Below, one piece after another: positions 9,708 through 18,984 of a stretch of 56,784 nt of DNA (position 1 is the stretch's first letter; the number at the start of each line of letters is the position of its first letter). The notes below the pieces were generated by a model, which was not told the origin of the DNA, searched no databases, and saw only the letters and a list, made by a program, of their open reading frames with translations. The position numbers were made by a program, and so were the translations under genes. This DNA comes from an uncultured Selenomonadaceae bacterium (GTDB lineage Bacteria > Bacillota > Negativicutes > Selenomonadales > Selenomonadaceae): NCBI GenBank assembly GCA_905234705.1, contig CAJOIB010000005.1, forward strand, positions 1-56,784, in the 5' to 3' direction.

Positions 9708-10475
9708 TTGAAAGTAGTAATTTTGGCGGGCGGATTTGGCACGCGGATTAGTGAAGAGTCTCAGCTTATCCCTAAGCCAATGATTGAAATTGGCAGTCAT
9801 CCTATTTTGTGGCACATTATGAAGGAATACGCGCATTTCGGATTCAACGAATTTGTGATTTGCGCCGGATACAAGCAGCACATTATCAAAGAATATTTTG
9901 CCGATTACGCCCTGCACAACAGCGACATTACTTTTGATTTTCGCGGTGAGAATCGAATTAAAGTTCATAATAATTTTTCTGAGGATTGGAAAGTTACGGT
10001 TGTGGATACTGGCTACAGCACGACGACGGGCGGGCGCGTGAAAAAAATTCAGCCGTACATTACCGAAGAAAATTTTATGTTAACGTACGGCGACGGCGTT
10101 TCTGACGTTAATATTTCGGAGCTGGTAAAATTCCACGAATCGCACGGAAAAATTTGCACAATAACCGCGGTTAAGCCAGATAGCAGATTTGGCTATTTGG
10201 ATTTCGACGGCGATAAAGTTTTGGCGTTTCGCGAAAAATCCAAGGAAGATGTTGGTTATATCAACGCGGGCTATATGGTTTTGAGCGCGAAAGTTTTTGA
10301 TTATATCGAAGGCGATTATATGTTCGAGCAAGAGCCGATGCGCAAATTAACGGGCGACGGCGAGGTTATGGCGTATCGTCACGAGGGATTTTGGCAATGT
10401 ATGGACACACTGCGCGACAAAATGAAACTTGAAAATCTTTGGCAGAATGGCGCGCCATGGAAAACTTGGGCTTGA
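9708..10475 (+). CDS. rfbF: Glucose-1-phosphate cytidylyltransferase-like nucleotidyltransferase
   Basis: KVVILAGGFGTRISEESQLIPKPMIEIG; start corrected to TTG after aaaggag. Confidence 0.85.
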   Translation: MKVVILAGGFGTRISEESQLIPKPMIEIGSHPILWHIMKEYAHFGFNEFVICAGYKQHIIKEYFADYALHNSDITFDFRGENRIKVHNNFSEDWKVTVVDTGYSTTTGGRVKKIQPYITEENFMLTYGDGVSDVNISELVKFHESHGKICTITAVKPDSRFGYLDFDGDKVLAFREKSKEDVGYINAGYMVLSAKVFDYIEGDYMFEQEPMRKLTGDGEVMAYRHEGFWQCMDTLRDKMKLENLWQNGAPWKTWA

Positions 10476-10484
10476 GGTGATTTT

Positions 10485-11576
10485 ATGATAAACAAACAAT
10501 TTGAGCAGGATTTGAAATATACATTCGACAGTTTAAGTGAGATTGAGCGCGAAAATTTTTCCGGCAGTACGATTTTGCTGACGGGCAGCGCGGGGCATAT
10601 GGGCTGTTATTTTACGCATTTCCTGTATTATTTTCGCGAGCAACTGAATCTGAAGAAAGTTATTTGTCTTGATAGTTTTATTTTGGGCAAACCGACTTGG
10701 CACGAAAATTTGACGGACGAGCGCTTTATTTTTAAAAAGTTCGACGTAGTTAATGACGCACTTGAAGATATTCCGGAGGCGGCAAATGCCGATTATATTT
10801 TGCATATGGCTTCGGTTGCGTCGCCTACATTTTACCGCAAGCACCCGATTGAAACTTTGGACGCGGACGTTTGGGGCTTACGCAGGCTTTTAGAATTTTA
10901 CAAAGATAAGAATTTGCGCGGCTTTTTATTTTTCTCAACCAGCGAAATTTACGGCGACCCTCCGGCTGATAAAGTTCCCACCGTCGAAGATTATAACGGC
11001 AATGTCAGTACGAATGGTCCGCGCTCTTGCTACGACGAATCCAAACGTTTTGGCGAAACTATGTGCCGGTATTTCGCGCAGGAACACAATATGCCCATTG
11101 GCGTTGTTCGGCTGTTCAATACTTACGGCGAAGGTATGCGGATTAATGATAAACGCGTTCCTGCCGATTTTGCCAAAAATATTGTCGACGGCGAGGATAT
11201 AATTATTTTGTCGGACGGCACGCCCAGCCGCACTTTCTGTTATATCGCCGACGCGGTTGCTGGCTGTTTCAAAATTTTGTTGCACGGTGAATATGATTAT
11301 TTCAATATTGGAATGGATAAGCCGGAAATTTCCATTGTTAAGCTGGCTGAAATTTATCGTGAGGCGGGGCGCGAAATTTTTAATTACAGCGGAAAAATTG
11401 ACTACTCGGTTTCTGAAGACAAAGATTATTTGACGCACAATCCGCAACGCCGCTGCCCGAATATTGACAAGGCAAGGAAGATTTTAAATTACAATCCGAC
11501 AATTCTGGTTGAGGAAGGCGTCCGGAGATTTTTAACATTTATCAAAGAAAGTCCGAGGGAGAATCTGATATGGTGA
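10485..11576 (+). CDS. NAD-dependent epimerase/dehydratase (SDR nucleotide-sugar enzyme)
   Basis: TGSAGHMG Rossmann motif, SVASPTFYRKHP, STSEIYGDP, YDESKR catalytic YxxxK. Confidence 0.85.
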   Translation: MINKQFEQDLKYTFDSLSEIERENFSGSTILLTGSAGHMGCYFTHFLYYFREQLNLKKVICLDSFILGKPTWHENLTDERFIFKKFDVVNDALEDIPEAANADYILHMASVASPTFYRKHPIETLDADVWGLRRLLEFYKDKNLRGFLFFSTSEIYGDPPADKVPTVEDYNGNVSTNGPRSCYDESKRFGETMCRYFAQEHNMPIGVVRLFNTYGEGMRINDKRVPADFAKNIVDGEDIIILSDGTPSRTFCYIADAVAGCFKILLHGEYDYFNIGMDKPEISIVKLAEIYREAGREIFNYSGKIDYSVSEDKDYLTHNPQRRCPNIDKARKILNYNPTILVEEGVRRFLTFIKESPRENLIW

Positions 11577-12811
11577 CGGTATTTGGATTAGGATTTGTGG
11601 GCTTGACGACGGCGTTAGGCTTTGCGCATTTGGGCTATAAAGTTTATGGCGTTGACGTTGACGCCGAACGTAAAGCTACACTTCGCGCTGGAAATTTACC
11701 TTTCCTTGAGAAGCACATGGATGAAGTTCTGCGCGAACATTTGAACAAAAATTTTTTCGTGACGGACGACATTAAAAGCGCGGTTGCTGATAGCGAAATT
11801 ATTTATTATTGCGTTGGGACGCCGTATAGCGCGGACGGCAGCGCAGATTTGAAATATTTATTTTCGGCGGTTGATATGACGATTAACGCCGTTTCTGATG
11901 AAAAATTCCGCGTGCTCGTCACTAAGTCCACAATTCCGCCTTCGACGACCGCTGAAAAAATTATTCCTTACGTCGACAAAAAAACCGGCGGCTCCAAAAA
12001 TTTTGCCGTGGCGAATAATCCGGAATTTCTGCGCGAAGGGCATTGCTGGGAAGATTTTCTCGGCGCTGACAGAATTGTTATCGGCTGTGACAACGAAAAA
12101 GCGCGCGAGAAACTGGTTAAACTTTACGCGCCTATGAACATTCCCATTAAATGCGTGACGCCGTCGACTGGCGAATTTATAAAATATCTGTCGAATACTT
12201 TGCTTGCCACGCTGATTAGCTATTCAAATGAAATGGCTCAGGTTGCCGACACAATTGGCGATATAGAAGTTGCCGAGGCGTTCAAGATTTTGCATATGGA
12301 TAAACGCTGGAATCATTGTAATATGACGACTTACGTTTACCCTGGCTGCGGTTACGGCGGTTATTGCCTGCCCAAAGATACCAATGCAATGTTCGCGCAG
12401 AGCAAGGCTAAGGGCTTTGAGCCACAGATTTTGAAAAATGTCATTGAGACGAACAATCGGCGTCCGGCGACTATCGCAAAAAAAATTGTCAAAAACCTGG
12501 ATAAACATTCGACGATTGGAATTTTGGGCTTAAGTTTCAAGCCGCTCTCTGACGACGTGCGAGATACTCCGGCGTTGCGTATTATTCAAGAAATTTTGTC
12601 GCTGGGCTACAAAAATATCGTAGCGTACGATCCGGCGGCGAATGAAGAATTTGCTAAACGTTATCCTGACGTGCCTATTAAAATTATGAGTACAGCGCGG
12701 GAAGTTTATGACGCGGCGAATGTTATTGCGATTGTAACTGCGTGGAATGAATTTAAAGACGTTCCCAATTTTGGCGATAAGCCGATTATTGATTGTCGAT
12801 ATATGTTTTGA
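11570..12811 (+). CDS. Nucleotide-sugar dehydrogenase, UDP-glucose/GDP-mannose dehydrogenase family
   Basis: VFGLGFVGLTTALGFAHLG, YPGCGYGGYCLPKDTNA, LGLSFKPLSDDVRDTPA. Confidence 0.9.
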   Translation: MVTVFGLGFVGLTTALGFAHLGYKVYGVDVDAERKATLRAGNLPFLEKHMDEVLREHLNKNFFVTDDIKSAVADSEIIYYCVGTPYSADGSADLKYLFSAVDMTINAVSDEKFRVLVTKSTIPPSTTAEKIIPYVDKKTGGSKNFAVANNPEFLREGHCWEDFLGADRIVIGCDNEKAREKLVKLYAPMNIPIKCVTPSTGEFIKYLSNTLLATLISYSNEMAQVADTIGDIEVAEAFKILHMDKRWNHCNMTTYVYPGCGYGGYCLPKDTNAMFAQSKAKGFEPQILKNVIETNNRRPATIAKKIVKNLDKHSTIGILGLSFKPLSDDVRDTPALRIIQEILSLGYKNIVAYDPAANEEFAKRYPDVPIKIMSTAREVYDAANVIAIVTAWNEFKDVPNFGDKPIIDCRYMF

Positions 12812-12826
12812 TTTGGGGGCGAAAAT

Positions 12827-13822
12827 ATGAGCGAAATTGTTTTGCAATACACTCGCGCAGGGCACGTTGAGAATATACATCGCGGCGACGTGGCGGCGGT
12901 GAATTGTGCGGGCGAAATTATTTCTGAAATTGGAAATGCGCATTTGCCTATGTTTTGGCGAAGTGCGGCTAAACCTTTTCAAGCGTTGCCGTTCGTGAAA
13001 AATGGCGGCTTAGAAAAATATAATATCACGCAGGAAGAACTCGCAGTTTTGGTATCTTCGCACAGCGGCGAGGAAAATCACGTTGCGTTGGTACGTGGAA
13101 TTTTGGCGAAGTTAGGGCTTGACGAATCGGTGTTAGATTGCGGCGTAGTTCGACCAATGAGCGGCAAGGCGTTTAAAGATTTAATTGCTAAGGGCGAAAA
13201 AGTTTTGCCGGTTCACAATCCATGTTCGGGCAAACATTCACAGATAATCGCGCTGGCAATGATGTTGGGCGTACCAATCGAAGGTTACACGAAACCGGAG
13301 CATGAGGCGCAGAAAATAATATTTAAGCATGTGGCGATGGCGGCGAAAGTTCCGGAATCCGAACTTGAAATTGGAATTGACGGGTGCGGCGTGCCGGTAT
13401 TTTATTTACCGCTTTATAATATGGCGTTGGCTTATGCGCGGTTATCGACACCGAAATTGGGCGATTGGGGCGAATATGAGCTTGCGGCGACCAAAATTCG
13501 TGATGCGATGAGCGATTATCCGCAAGTAATTTCCGGTACTGGCAGAATTGATTTGGCGGTTTCTGAAATTACCGGCGGCAGAGTTATCGCTAAGATTGGC
13601 GCGGACGCGGTTTATTGCCTGTGCGTCAAGGACGAAAATCTTGGTATTGCGTTTAAAATTGAAGATGGCAGTTATGCCGCGGTTACGCCGATGGTTATTG
13701 CTGTTTTGAAAAAATTGGATTTACTGACGAAAACTGAATCTGAGCAGCTCGATAAAAAATTCCCGCCGGTTTTGAAAAATCATCGCGGCGAAATTATTGG
13801 TACTATCGAAACGGTTTTTTAA
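12827..13822 (+). CDS. Asparaginase (L-asparaginase II family)
   Basis: VHNPCSGKHSQIIALA, WRSAAKPFQALPFV, SSHSGEENH. Confidence 0.85.
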   Translation: MSEIVLQYTRAGHVENIHRGDVAAVNCAGEIISEIGNAHLPMFWRSAAKPFQALPFVKNGGLEKYNITQEELAVLVSSHSGEENHVALVRGILAKLGLDESVLDCGVVRPMSGKAFKDLIAKGEKVLPVHNPCSGKHSQIIALAMMLGVPIEGYTKPEHEAQKIIFKHVAMAAKVPESELEIGIDGCGVPVFYLPLYNMALAYARLSTPKLGDWGEYELAATKIRDAMSDYPQVISGTGRIDLAVSEITGGRVIAKIGADAVYCLCVKDENLGIAFKIEDGSYAAVTPMVIAVLKKLDLLTKTESEQLDKKFPPVLKNHRGEIIGTIETVF

Positions 13823-13830
13823 AGTTGTGT

Positions 13831-13945
13831 TCGGCATTTCTTTTCTAGAAAAGAAACGCCTGGCAAAGAAAAGCGCCGCTCAGATAGTCGACTTCCGGTC
13901 GACTAATTCGCGGCGGGGTTCGGGCGCGCGTCCGTGCGCGCCTCT
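13831..13945 (+). repeat. Structured intergenic repeat family, copy 2
   Basis: gcATTTCTTTTCTAGAAAAGAAAcgcctggcaaagaaaa; CGCCGC-tcaga-TAGTCGAC-ttccg-GTCGACTA-attc-GCGGCG; GGCGCGC-gtccgt-GCGCGCC. Confidence 0.85.
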
Positions 13946-13966
13946 CTAATTGCGTAGGTGAACCAT

Positions 13967-14749
13967 TTGAAAATATTGGATAAACTTAAAAATATCATTG
14001 CGAAAAATAAAATTATCGGCGCAGAAATTATTCAAAAAAATGTGGTTGATTCGACAAATGAATTGGCAAAAACTTTAGCGAAAAATGGCGCGGCTGACGG
14101 CACTGTCATTATTACTGAGGAACAAACCGGCGGCAAGGGTAGGCTCGACAGAAAATTTTTTTCACCGCGCGATAAAGGGCTATGGTTTTCAATAATTCTG
14201 CGCCCAAAATGTTTGCCCAATGACGCTCCGAAATTTACTTTAATGGCGGCGGCGGCTATTGCCTGCGCGATGAAACGGTTTAATCTGCGTGCTGAAATCA
14301 AGTGGCCAAATGATATTATGTACAGCGGGCGAAAATTGGTCGGCATTTTAACTGAAATGAGCGCCGAAGTTAGCCGCGTGAATTTTATTGTTGTCGGCAT
14401 TGGAATTAATGTGAATATTGAGCGTGCCGAATTTCCGGAAAATATCCGTGACGTGGCGGCGTCGCTTTCCGAAATGAACGGCGGCAATTTGAATCGCGCT
14501 GAAGTTTTTAACGCCGTGCTTGAGGAATTTGACCGGCTTTATAATCAAAAAAGTTTCAGCGAAGTTTTCAAGATTTGGCGCGAATATAACATTACGCTGG
14601 GCAAAAATATTAATGTGATAGAGGCTGACAGCGGCGAAATTTTCACGGGCAAGGCGATTGATATTGCGAACGATGGCGCGCTGATTGCCGATATTGGCGG
14701 CGAACTGAAAACTTTTTATGCGGGCGATGTTTCGATTCGCACAAAATAA
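13967..14749 (+). CDS. birA: Biotin--[acetyl-CoA-carboxylase] ligase
   Basis: TGGKGRLDRKFFSP, LKWPNDI-like AEIKWPNDIMYSGRKLVGILTE; TTG start after aggtgaacc. Confidence 0.9.
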   Translation: MKILDKLKNIIAKNKIIGAEIIQKNVVDSTNELAKTLAKNGAADGTVIITEEQTGGKGRLDRKFFSPRDKGLWFSIILRPKCLPNDAPKFTLMAAAAIACAMKRFNLRAEIKWPNDIMYSGRKLVGILTEMSAEVSRVNFIVVGIGINVNIERAEFPENIRDVAASLSEMNGGNLNRAEVFNAVLEEFDRLYNQKSFSEVFKIWREYNITLGKNINVIEADSGEIFTGKAIDIANDGALIADIGGELKTFYAGDVSIRTK

Positions 14750-14753
14750 AAAA

Positions 14754-14785
14754 AATCGGGCAGTTAATTGGTAGCTGTCCGATTA
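14754..14785. terminator. Putative bidirectional terminator between convergent genes
   Basis: AATCGGGCAG-ttaattggtag-CTGTCCGATT flanked by A and T tracts. Confidence 0.6.
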
Positions 14786-14789
14786 ATTT

Positions 14790-15284
14790 TTAGCTGATTT
14801 TGCCGTCGCGAATGAGCTCGCGCGCCGCTTTGCCGGTTAAATGTTCAATTTCGAGAATCATAATTTTAACGGCGTTGACGCGGGCGAGTTCCCTGTCGCG
14901 GAGATTTTTATCAACATTAGGCGAATATTTATCAGCAAGGAGTTCGAGCGCGTGAATTTTATCGGCGTCATTTTCGGCGATACGGATTTTGCCAAAGGCG
15001 ATAGCGCTGGAATAGTAGCTGGTAAATTCTTCGGCAATGACGGCGTGCTGACCGACGACGCAGAATGAAACTTTGTCGTTGTTTTGAATGGCGTCGAGTT
15101 TGTGACCGGTGAGGGCGCTGTGGAAATAAATTTTGTTATCGGCAAAGGCGTAATTGAGCGGCACGGCGTAATTGTAGCCGTCGTCGCCGGTAAGAGCCAA
15201 TACGCCAAATTCGCCTTCGCGCAGAATTTTTTCCGCGGTTTCAAATTTCAGCGCGCATTTAACGCGGCGCATTTCCCTAAACAT
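14790..15284 (-). CDS. Pyridoxamine 5'-phosphate oxidase family / nitroimidazole-resistance-like protein
   Basis: GVLALTGDDGYNYAVPLNYAF...IYFHSALTGHKLDAI...VSFCVVG; start corrected to ATG following aggtgat. Confidence 0.8.
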   Translation of the reverse strand: MFREMRRVKCALKFETAEKILREGEFGVLALTGDDGYNYAVPLNYAFADNKIYFHSALTGHKLDAIQNNDKVSFCVVGQHAVIAEEFTSYYSSAIAFGKIRIAENDADKIHALELLADKYSPNVDKNLRDRELARVNAVKIMILEIEHLTGKAARELIRDGKIS

Positions 15285-15288
15285 AAAA

Positions 15289-15669
15289 TCACCTGCCCGC
15301 TGAGACGCCATCCCTGATACATTCGGCAAGTTTATCGGATTCCTTATTGGCGGCTTCGATTTTCAAAAGTTCGTTGCGGCATTCGCGCAAACCTTGAATA
15401 GCCGAATCGATAATTTTCACGGTGATAGTTTCGTCGCTGTCGACAATTTTTTTCAGCGCCAATTTGCAACTGGCGGAGATTTTTTCAGTCAATTTGTCGC
15501 GATGTTCGTTGCGTTTGGTAATTTCCTCTGCCAATTTCGTTAATTGTTCCATTGTGTGGACGGCGGATAAATAATCGTAGCGCATTTGCGGCGTCAATGG
15601 TACAACTTTGCCTTCCGCCGGTACTCCGCCGCGCGCTAATGCTTGTTTAAATCGCTCAATCGTAGCCAT
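15289..15669 (-). CDS. Hypothetical protein (127 aa region, MATIERFKQALARGG...)
   Basis: ORF with plausible start just upstream of the PPOX gene, four-nt spacing. Confidence 0.55.
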   Translation of the reverse strand: MATIERFKQALARGGVPAEGKVVPLTPQMRYDYLSAVHTMEQLTKLAEEITKRNEHRDKLTEKISASCKLALKKIVDSDETITVKIIDSAIQGLRECRNELLKIEAANKESDKLAECIRDGVSAGR

Positions 15670-15739
15670 ATTTAGCACTTCCTGTAATGATTTTTTTAAA
15701 ATTATATCAAATCGCGCCGACTTTGCAACAACAATATCA

Positions 15740-15906
15740 ACTTTCTTTTGGCGAGCAAATGCTCTTACTCATCGCATTTGCAAGAAAGTAGCAAAGAAAA
15801 CAGCCCGCCGGATAATTCGCTTCCGGCTCAACTAAAGAGCATGCCTTGCTTACGCAAGCCACGCAAGCGGCGGGCGGGGTTCGGCGCGCATCCGTGCGCG
15901 CTCCTT
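15740..15906 (+). repeat. Structured intergenic repeat family, copy 3 (longest, with extra insert)
   Basis: ACTTTCTT...AAGAAAGT arms, gcaaagaaaaca, GCCCGCCG...CGGCGGGC arms, GCGCGC-atccgt-GCGCGC. Confidence 0.7.
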
Positions 15907-16993
15907 AAATGTTGGGTATATAGCCGCTTATTAAAATATCGTCACCAATTTTTTCGGTTTGTAAATCTGTCAAGTGAACAGCGTCAGTCAATTTTTCAAA
16001 GCCCTCACCCTCAACAGGTGTCAATGCATTTGTACCGCCCAAAATCTTCGACGCAATAAACGCATAAACTTTATCAACCAGTCCTGCGCGAATCATTGAA
16101 AAATTCAAAGTGCCGCCGCCTTCCAAAAGTATCGAAGTAAATTCCATTTTGCCAAGTTCAGCCATTAAAATTTTCAAGTCAACGCGCTCACCGTCACCGG
16201 CAACAATAATTTTCGCGCCCGCATTTTCCAACTCAGAAATTTTTTCAGCAGGAGCATTCGCAGTTACCGCAATAATCGTTTCAGCCAGTTTATCAGTTAA
16301 AATTTTCGCGTCAAGCGGCGTCCGAGCGTTGCTGTCAACCACTATTCGCGCAGGATTTTTGCCGTTTTCAAGGCGCGTCGTCAAACTTGGATTGTCAGCT
16401 AAAACCGTACCAACACCGACCATTATTCCGTCGTTAATATCGCGCAAGTGGTGAGTAAATCGCCGCGATTCTTCACAGCTAATCCATTGAGATTCGCCGC
16501 TAACCGTTGCAATTTTCCCGTCCAATGAACTAGCAAATTTCGCCGTCACGAACGGAATTTTTTTTGTAATGTACTTGATAAAAACTTCATTGAGCTTGTG
16601 CGCGTCATTTTCCAAAACACCAACATCAACGCTAATCCCTGCCGCTCTCAAAATTTCGATACCGCGTCCCGCAACTAACGGATTTGGATCTGTCATTGCC
16701 ACAACCACGCGTTTAACGCCAGATTCAACAATCCTATTCGCGCAGGGTGGCGTCCTTCCAAAATGCGAACAGGGCTCAAGCGTCACATACATTGTAGAGC
16801 CTTTCGCCAAATCGCCCGCCATATTCAGCGCGTGAACTTCAGCGTGCGGCGTTCCGGCTTTTCTGTGCCAGCCCTCAGCAATTATCCTGCCGCCATTGAC
16901 AATCACCGCGCCAACTAGCGGATTTGGTGAAGTGCGTCCCTCAGCATTGCGGGCAATTTTCAAAGCCTCGCTCATAAAAATTTCGTCCGTCAT
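15905..16993 (-). CDS. ribD: Bifunctional diaminohydroxyphosphoribosylaminopyrimidine deaminase/reductase
   Basis: SPNPLVGAVIVNGG, HAEVHAL, EPCSHFGRTPPC, KFASSLDGKIAT. Confidence 0.95.
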   Translation of the reverse strand: MTDEIFMSEALKIARNAEGRTSPNPLVGAVIVNGGRIIAEGWHRKAGTPHAEVHALNMAGDLAKGSTMYVTLEPCSHFGRTPPCANRIVESGVKRVVVAMTDPNPLVAGRGIEILRAAGISVDVGVLENDAHKLNEVFIKYITKKIPFVTAKFASSLDGKIATVSGESQWISCEESRRFTHHLRDINDGIMVGVGTVLADNPSLTTRLENGKNPARIVVDSNARTPLDAKILTDKLAETIIAVTANAPAEKISELENAGAKIIVAGDGERVDLKILMAELGKMEFTSILLEGGGTLNFSMIRAGLVDKVYAFIASKILGGTNALTPVEGEGFEKLTDAVHLTDLQTEKIGDDILISGYIPNI

Positions 16994-17005
16994 AAAATTT
17001 CTCCG

Positions 17006-18225
17006 TCATTTTAATAAACTAATCACATTGCTGCTGTTTTGGTTAACCTGCGCGAGTACTGCCTGCGCCGCTTGCGATAAAATATTTGCGCGGGTGTATT
17101 CAGTCATTTCACGCGCCATATCGGAGTCACGGATAACCGATTCAGCGGCTTGTGTATTTTCTGCGATGGTCGTCACATTTTCAAAAGTTTGTTCCAGGCG
17201 TTGCAGATAAGCGCCAATGTTCATCGCCTGATCCGTCGCATATTCAAGCGCACTGTCAATAACGCGAATTGCAATGTTGGCACTTTCACGCGTCCGCAAA
17301 TTTATATCGTCCAGCGTCATATCTTGCACTTGGTCAAGCAATTCTTGAAACGCCTTGTATTTATCGGCGTCATTTTTAAGATTAATCAGCCGCTCCTGGT
17401 CAGCTTCGCTCGGCACATTAGCTTTCAAAGATTTTGTATGCATATCGCCGATAGTGACGCTCAAAGCCTGTCCGGATTTGTCGCCAACATGGAACATAAC
17501 ATTTTTCAAAAAAGTTACCGGCACTTCGACAGTTTCAGTTGTGGTTGTGGTAATCGTATTTGTGGGCTCGTCCGGCTCAGTTAATGTTAATAAATTGGTA
17601 TTTGTTGTCAAACTGGCAACCCGAATACCTAAGCTCATTAAAAAAAAACGCAAATTCGGAGAAAGTGTAATACCATTACCAAGCGCAATAGTTCCGCAAG
17701 AACCACCGCTGCCGCTGCCTATTTTTGCGCCCGTGTTTGCATTAGCCGTAACAGTAACATTGCCGCCTATATTAATATTTGCAGTGGATGTTTCAGATGC
17801 ATTAGTTCCGATACCAGCACCGTTTACACTTGATACCGTTATTGTTCCGTTACCAATCACATTTAAGCCACTACCGATATTTATTGCGGCATAGTCACTC
17901 CCAGTACTTATATCATTCGTGCCTTGTACAGTCAGCGTATTTGTACCGCTGCCGAATTTTATCGCGTTCAATAATATTTTCTGCCCCCCCAGCTATTTTT
18001 AGCATTGAAATACCGTTTTGAATGTTTTCCTGGTCTTGATTAAGGCTAAGGATTTGGCTTTGCATTCTTTCACTAATTGCGTAACCTGCGGCGTTGTCTT
18101 GGGCAAAAGTGATTTTTTGCCCGCCAGAAATTTTTTTCAAATCCTTTGTAGCTTTGTTGTTATTGTTCATAAGTTCACGGGAGCGCCATTTGAGCCCCCG
18201 CGTTGTGTCTTGTTGAAAGTGACAT
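17006..18225 (-). pseudogene. Flagellin with beta-repeat central domain, interrupted by two frameshifts
   Basis: RBS aaggagg and ATG at 18225 (MSLSTRHNAGAQMAL); then in another frame RELMNNNNKATKDLKKISGGQKITFAQDNAAGYAISERMQSQILSLNQDQENIQNGISMLKIA; C-terminal flagellin domain ESVIRDSDMAREMTEYTRANILSQAAQAVLAQVNQNSSNVISLLK in a third frame. Confidence 0.8.
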
Positions 18226-18433
18226 AAAAACCCCTCCTTAATTACAAAAATGTTATCGATAGTCACAGCGGTTTTTATAAATTATTTTAAAGCCGCTGAT
18301 GATTTGTTCCAGCGTGCGCGTGCCATTTTACAAAATCACAAACTCAAACGCAAGGCTCGCCGCTCTCAAAATATTTCCTCTGCAACCTTGATAATTAATT
18401 GCTTGCGGTATATTTTAACAAAAAATTTTTAGA

Positions 18434-18880
18434 TTGGTAGGGTTGAATTTGAAAACCAGAGAATTAGTATTTGCGGCATTATTTGTAGCGCTGATAACGA
18501 TAGGAACTTTTGTAAGGATACCGATTGGCGCAGATTTTTACACCTTGCAATTTTTATTCACGCTCTTAGCAGGCTTGGTTTTGGGCGAAAGATTCGGAAC
18601 TATGGCGGTTGCGGCGTATGTTTTATTGGGATTAATCGGCGTGCCGGTATTCGCGTCGGGCGGCGGCATCGGATATTTATTTCAGCCGACATTTGGATAT
18701 TTGGCTGGATTTATAATTCAAGCGTGGTTTTGCGGCAAATTCTCGCGCAGATTGACGAATATAAACTTTAAAAATTTATTCGTGGTAAATTTGGGCGGAA
18801 TGCTGATAGTTTACGTAATAGGCATGGGCTGGCTATATATCGTGTCAAATTTCGTGATAGACGCGCCGATAACGTTTTAG
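18434..18880 (+). CDS. bioY: Biotin transporter BioY, terminated by an apparent in-frame amber; original end probably 18988
   Basis: ELVFAALFVALITIGTFVRIP, GLVLG, GGIGYLFQPTFGYLAGF; same frame resumes after TAG with PDGILCAMAAILAVR and stops at 18988 overlapping the bioD start. Confidence 0.85.
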   Translation: MVGLNLKTRELVFAALFVALITIGTFVRIPIGADFYTLQFLFTLLAGLVLGERFGTMAVAAYVLLGLIGVPVFASGGGIGYLFQPTFGYLAGFIIQAWFCGKFSRRLTNINFKNLFVVNLGGMLIVYVIGMGWLYIVSNFVIDAPITF

Positions 18881-18984
18881 GTGCTGTTCATAGATAGTTT
18901 TGTATTGCAGGTTGTACCGGACGGGATTTTATGCGCAATGGCGGCGATTTTGGCGGTACGTTGCAGGAAGGCGGGGCTGTGGTT

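Noticed and set aside
17355-17894. 179-aa plus-strand ORF opposite the flagellin
   Set aside because: Antisense to recognisable flagellin coding sequence; hydrophobic low-complexity translation with no support.
17006-18225. Programmed +1 frameshifting in the flagellin
   Set aside because: ctcccgtga and the G7 tract are not convincing recoding sites on their own, and single-base indels in homopolymers are simpler; kept only as a phase-variation or error hypothesis.
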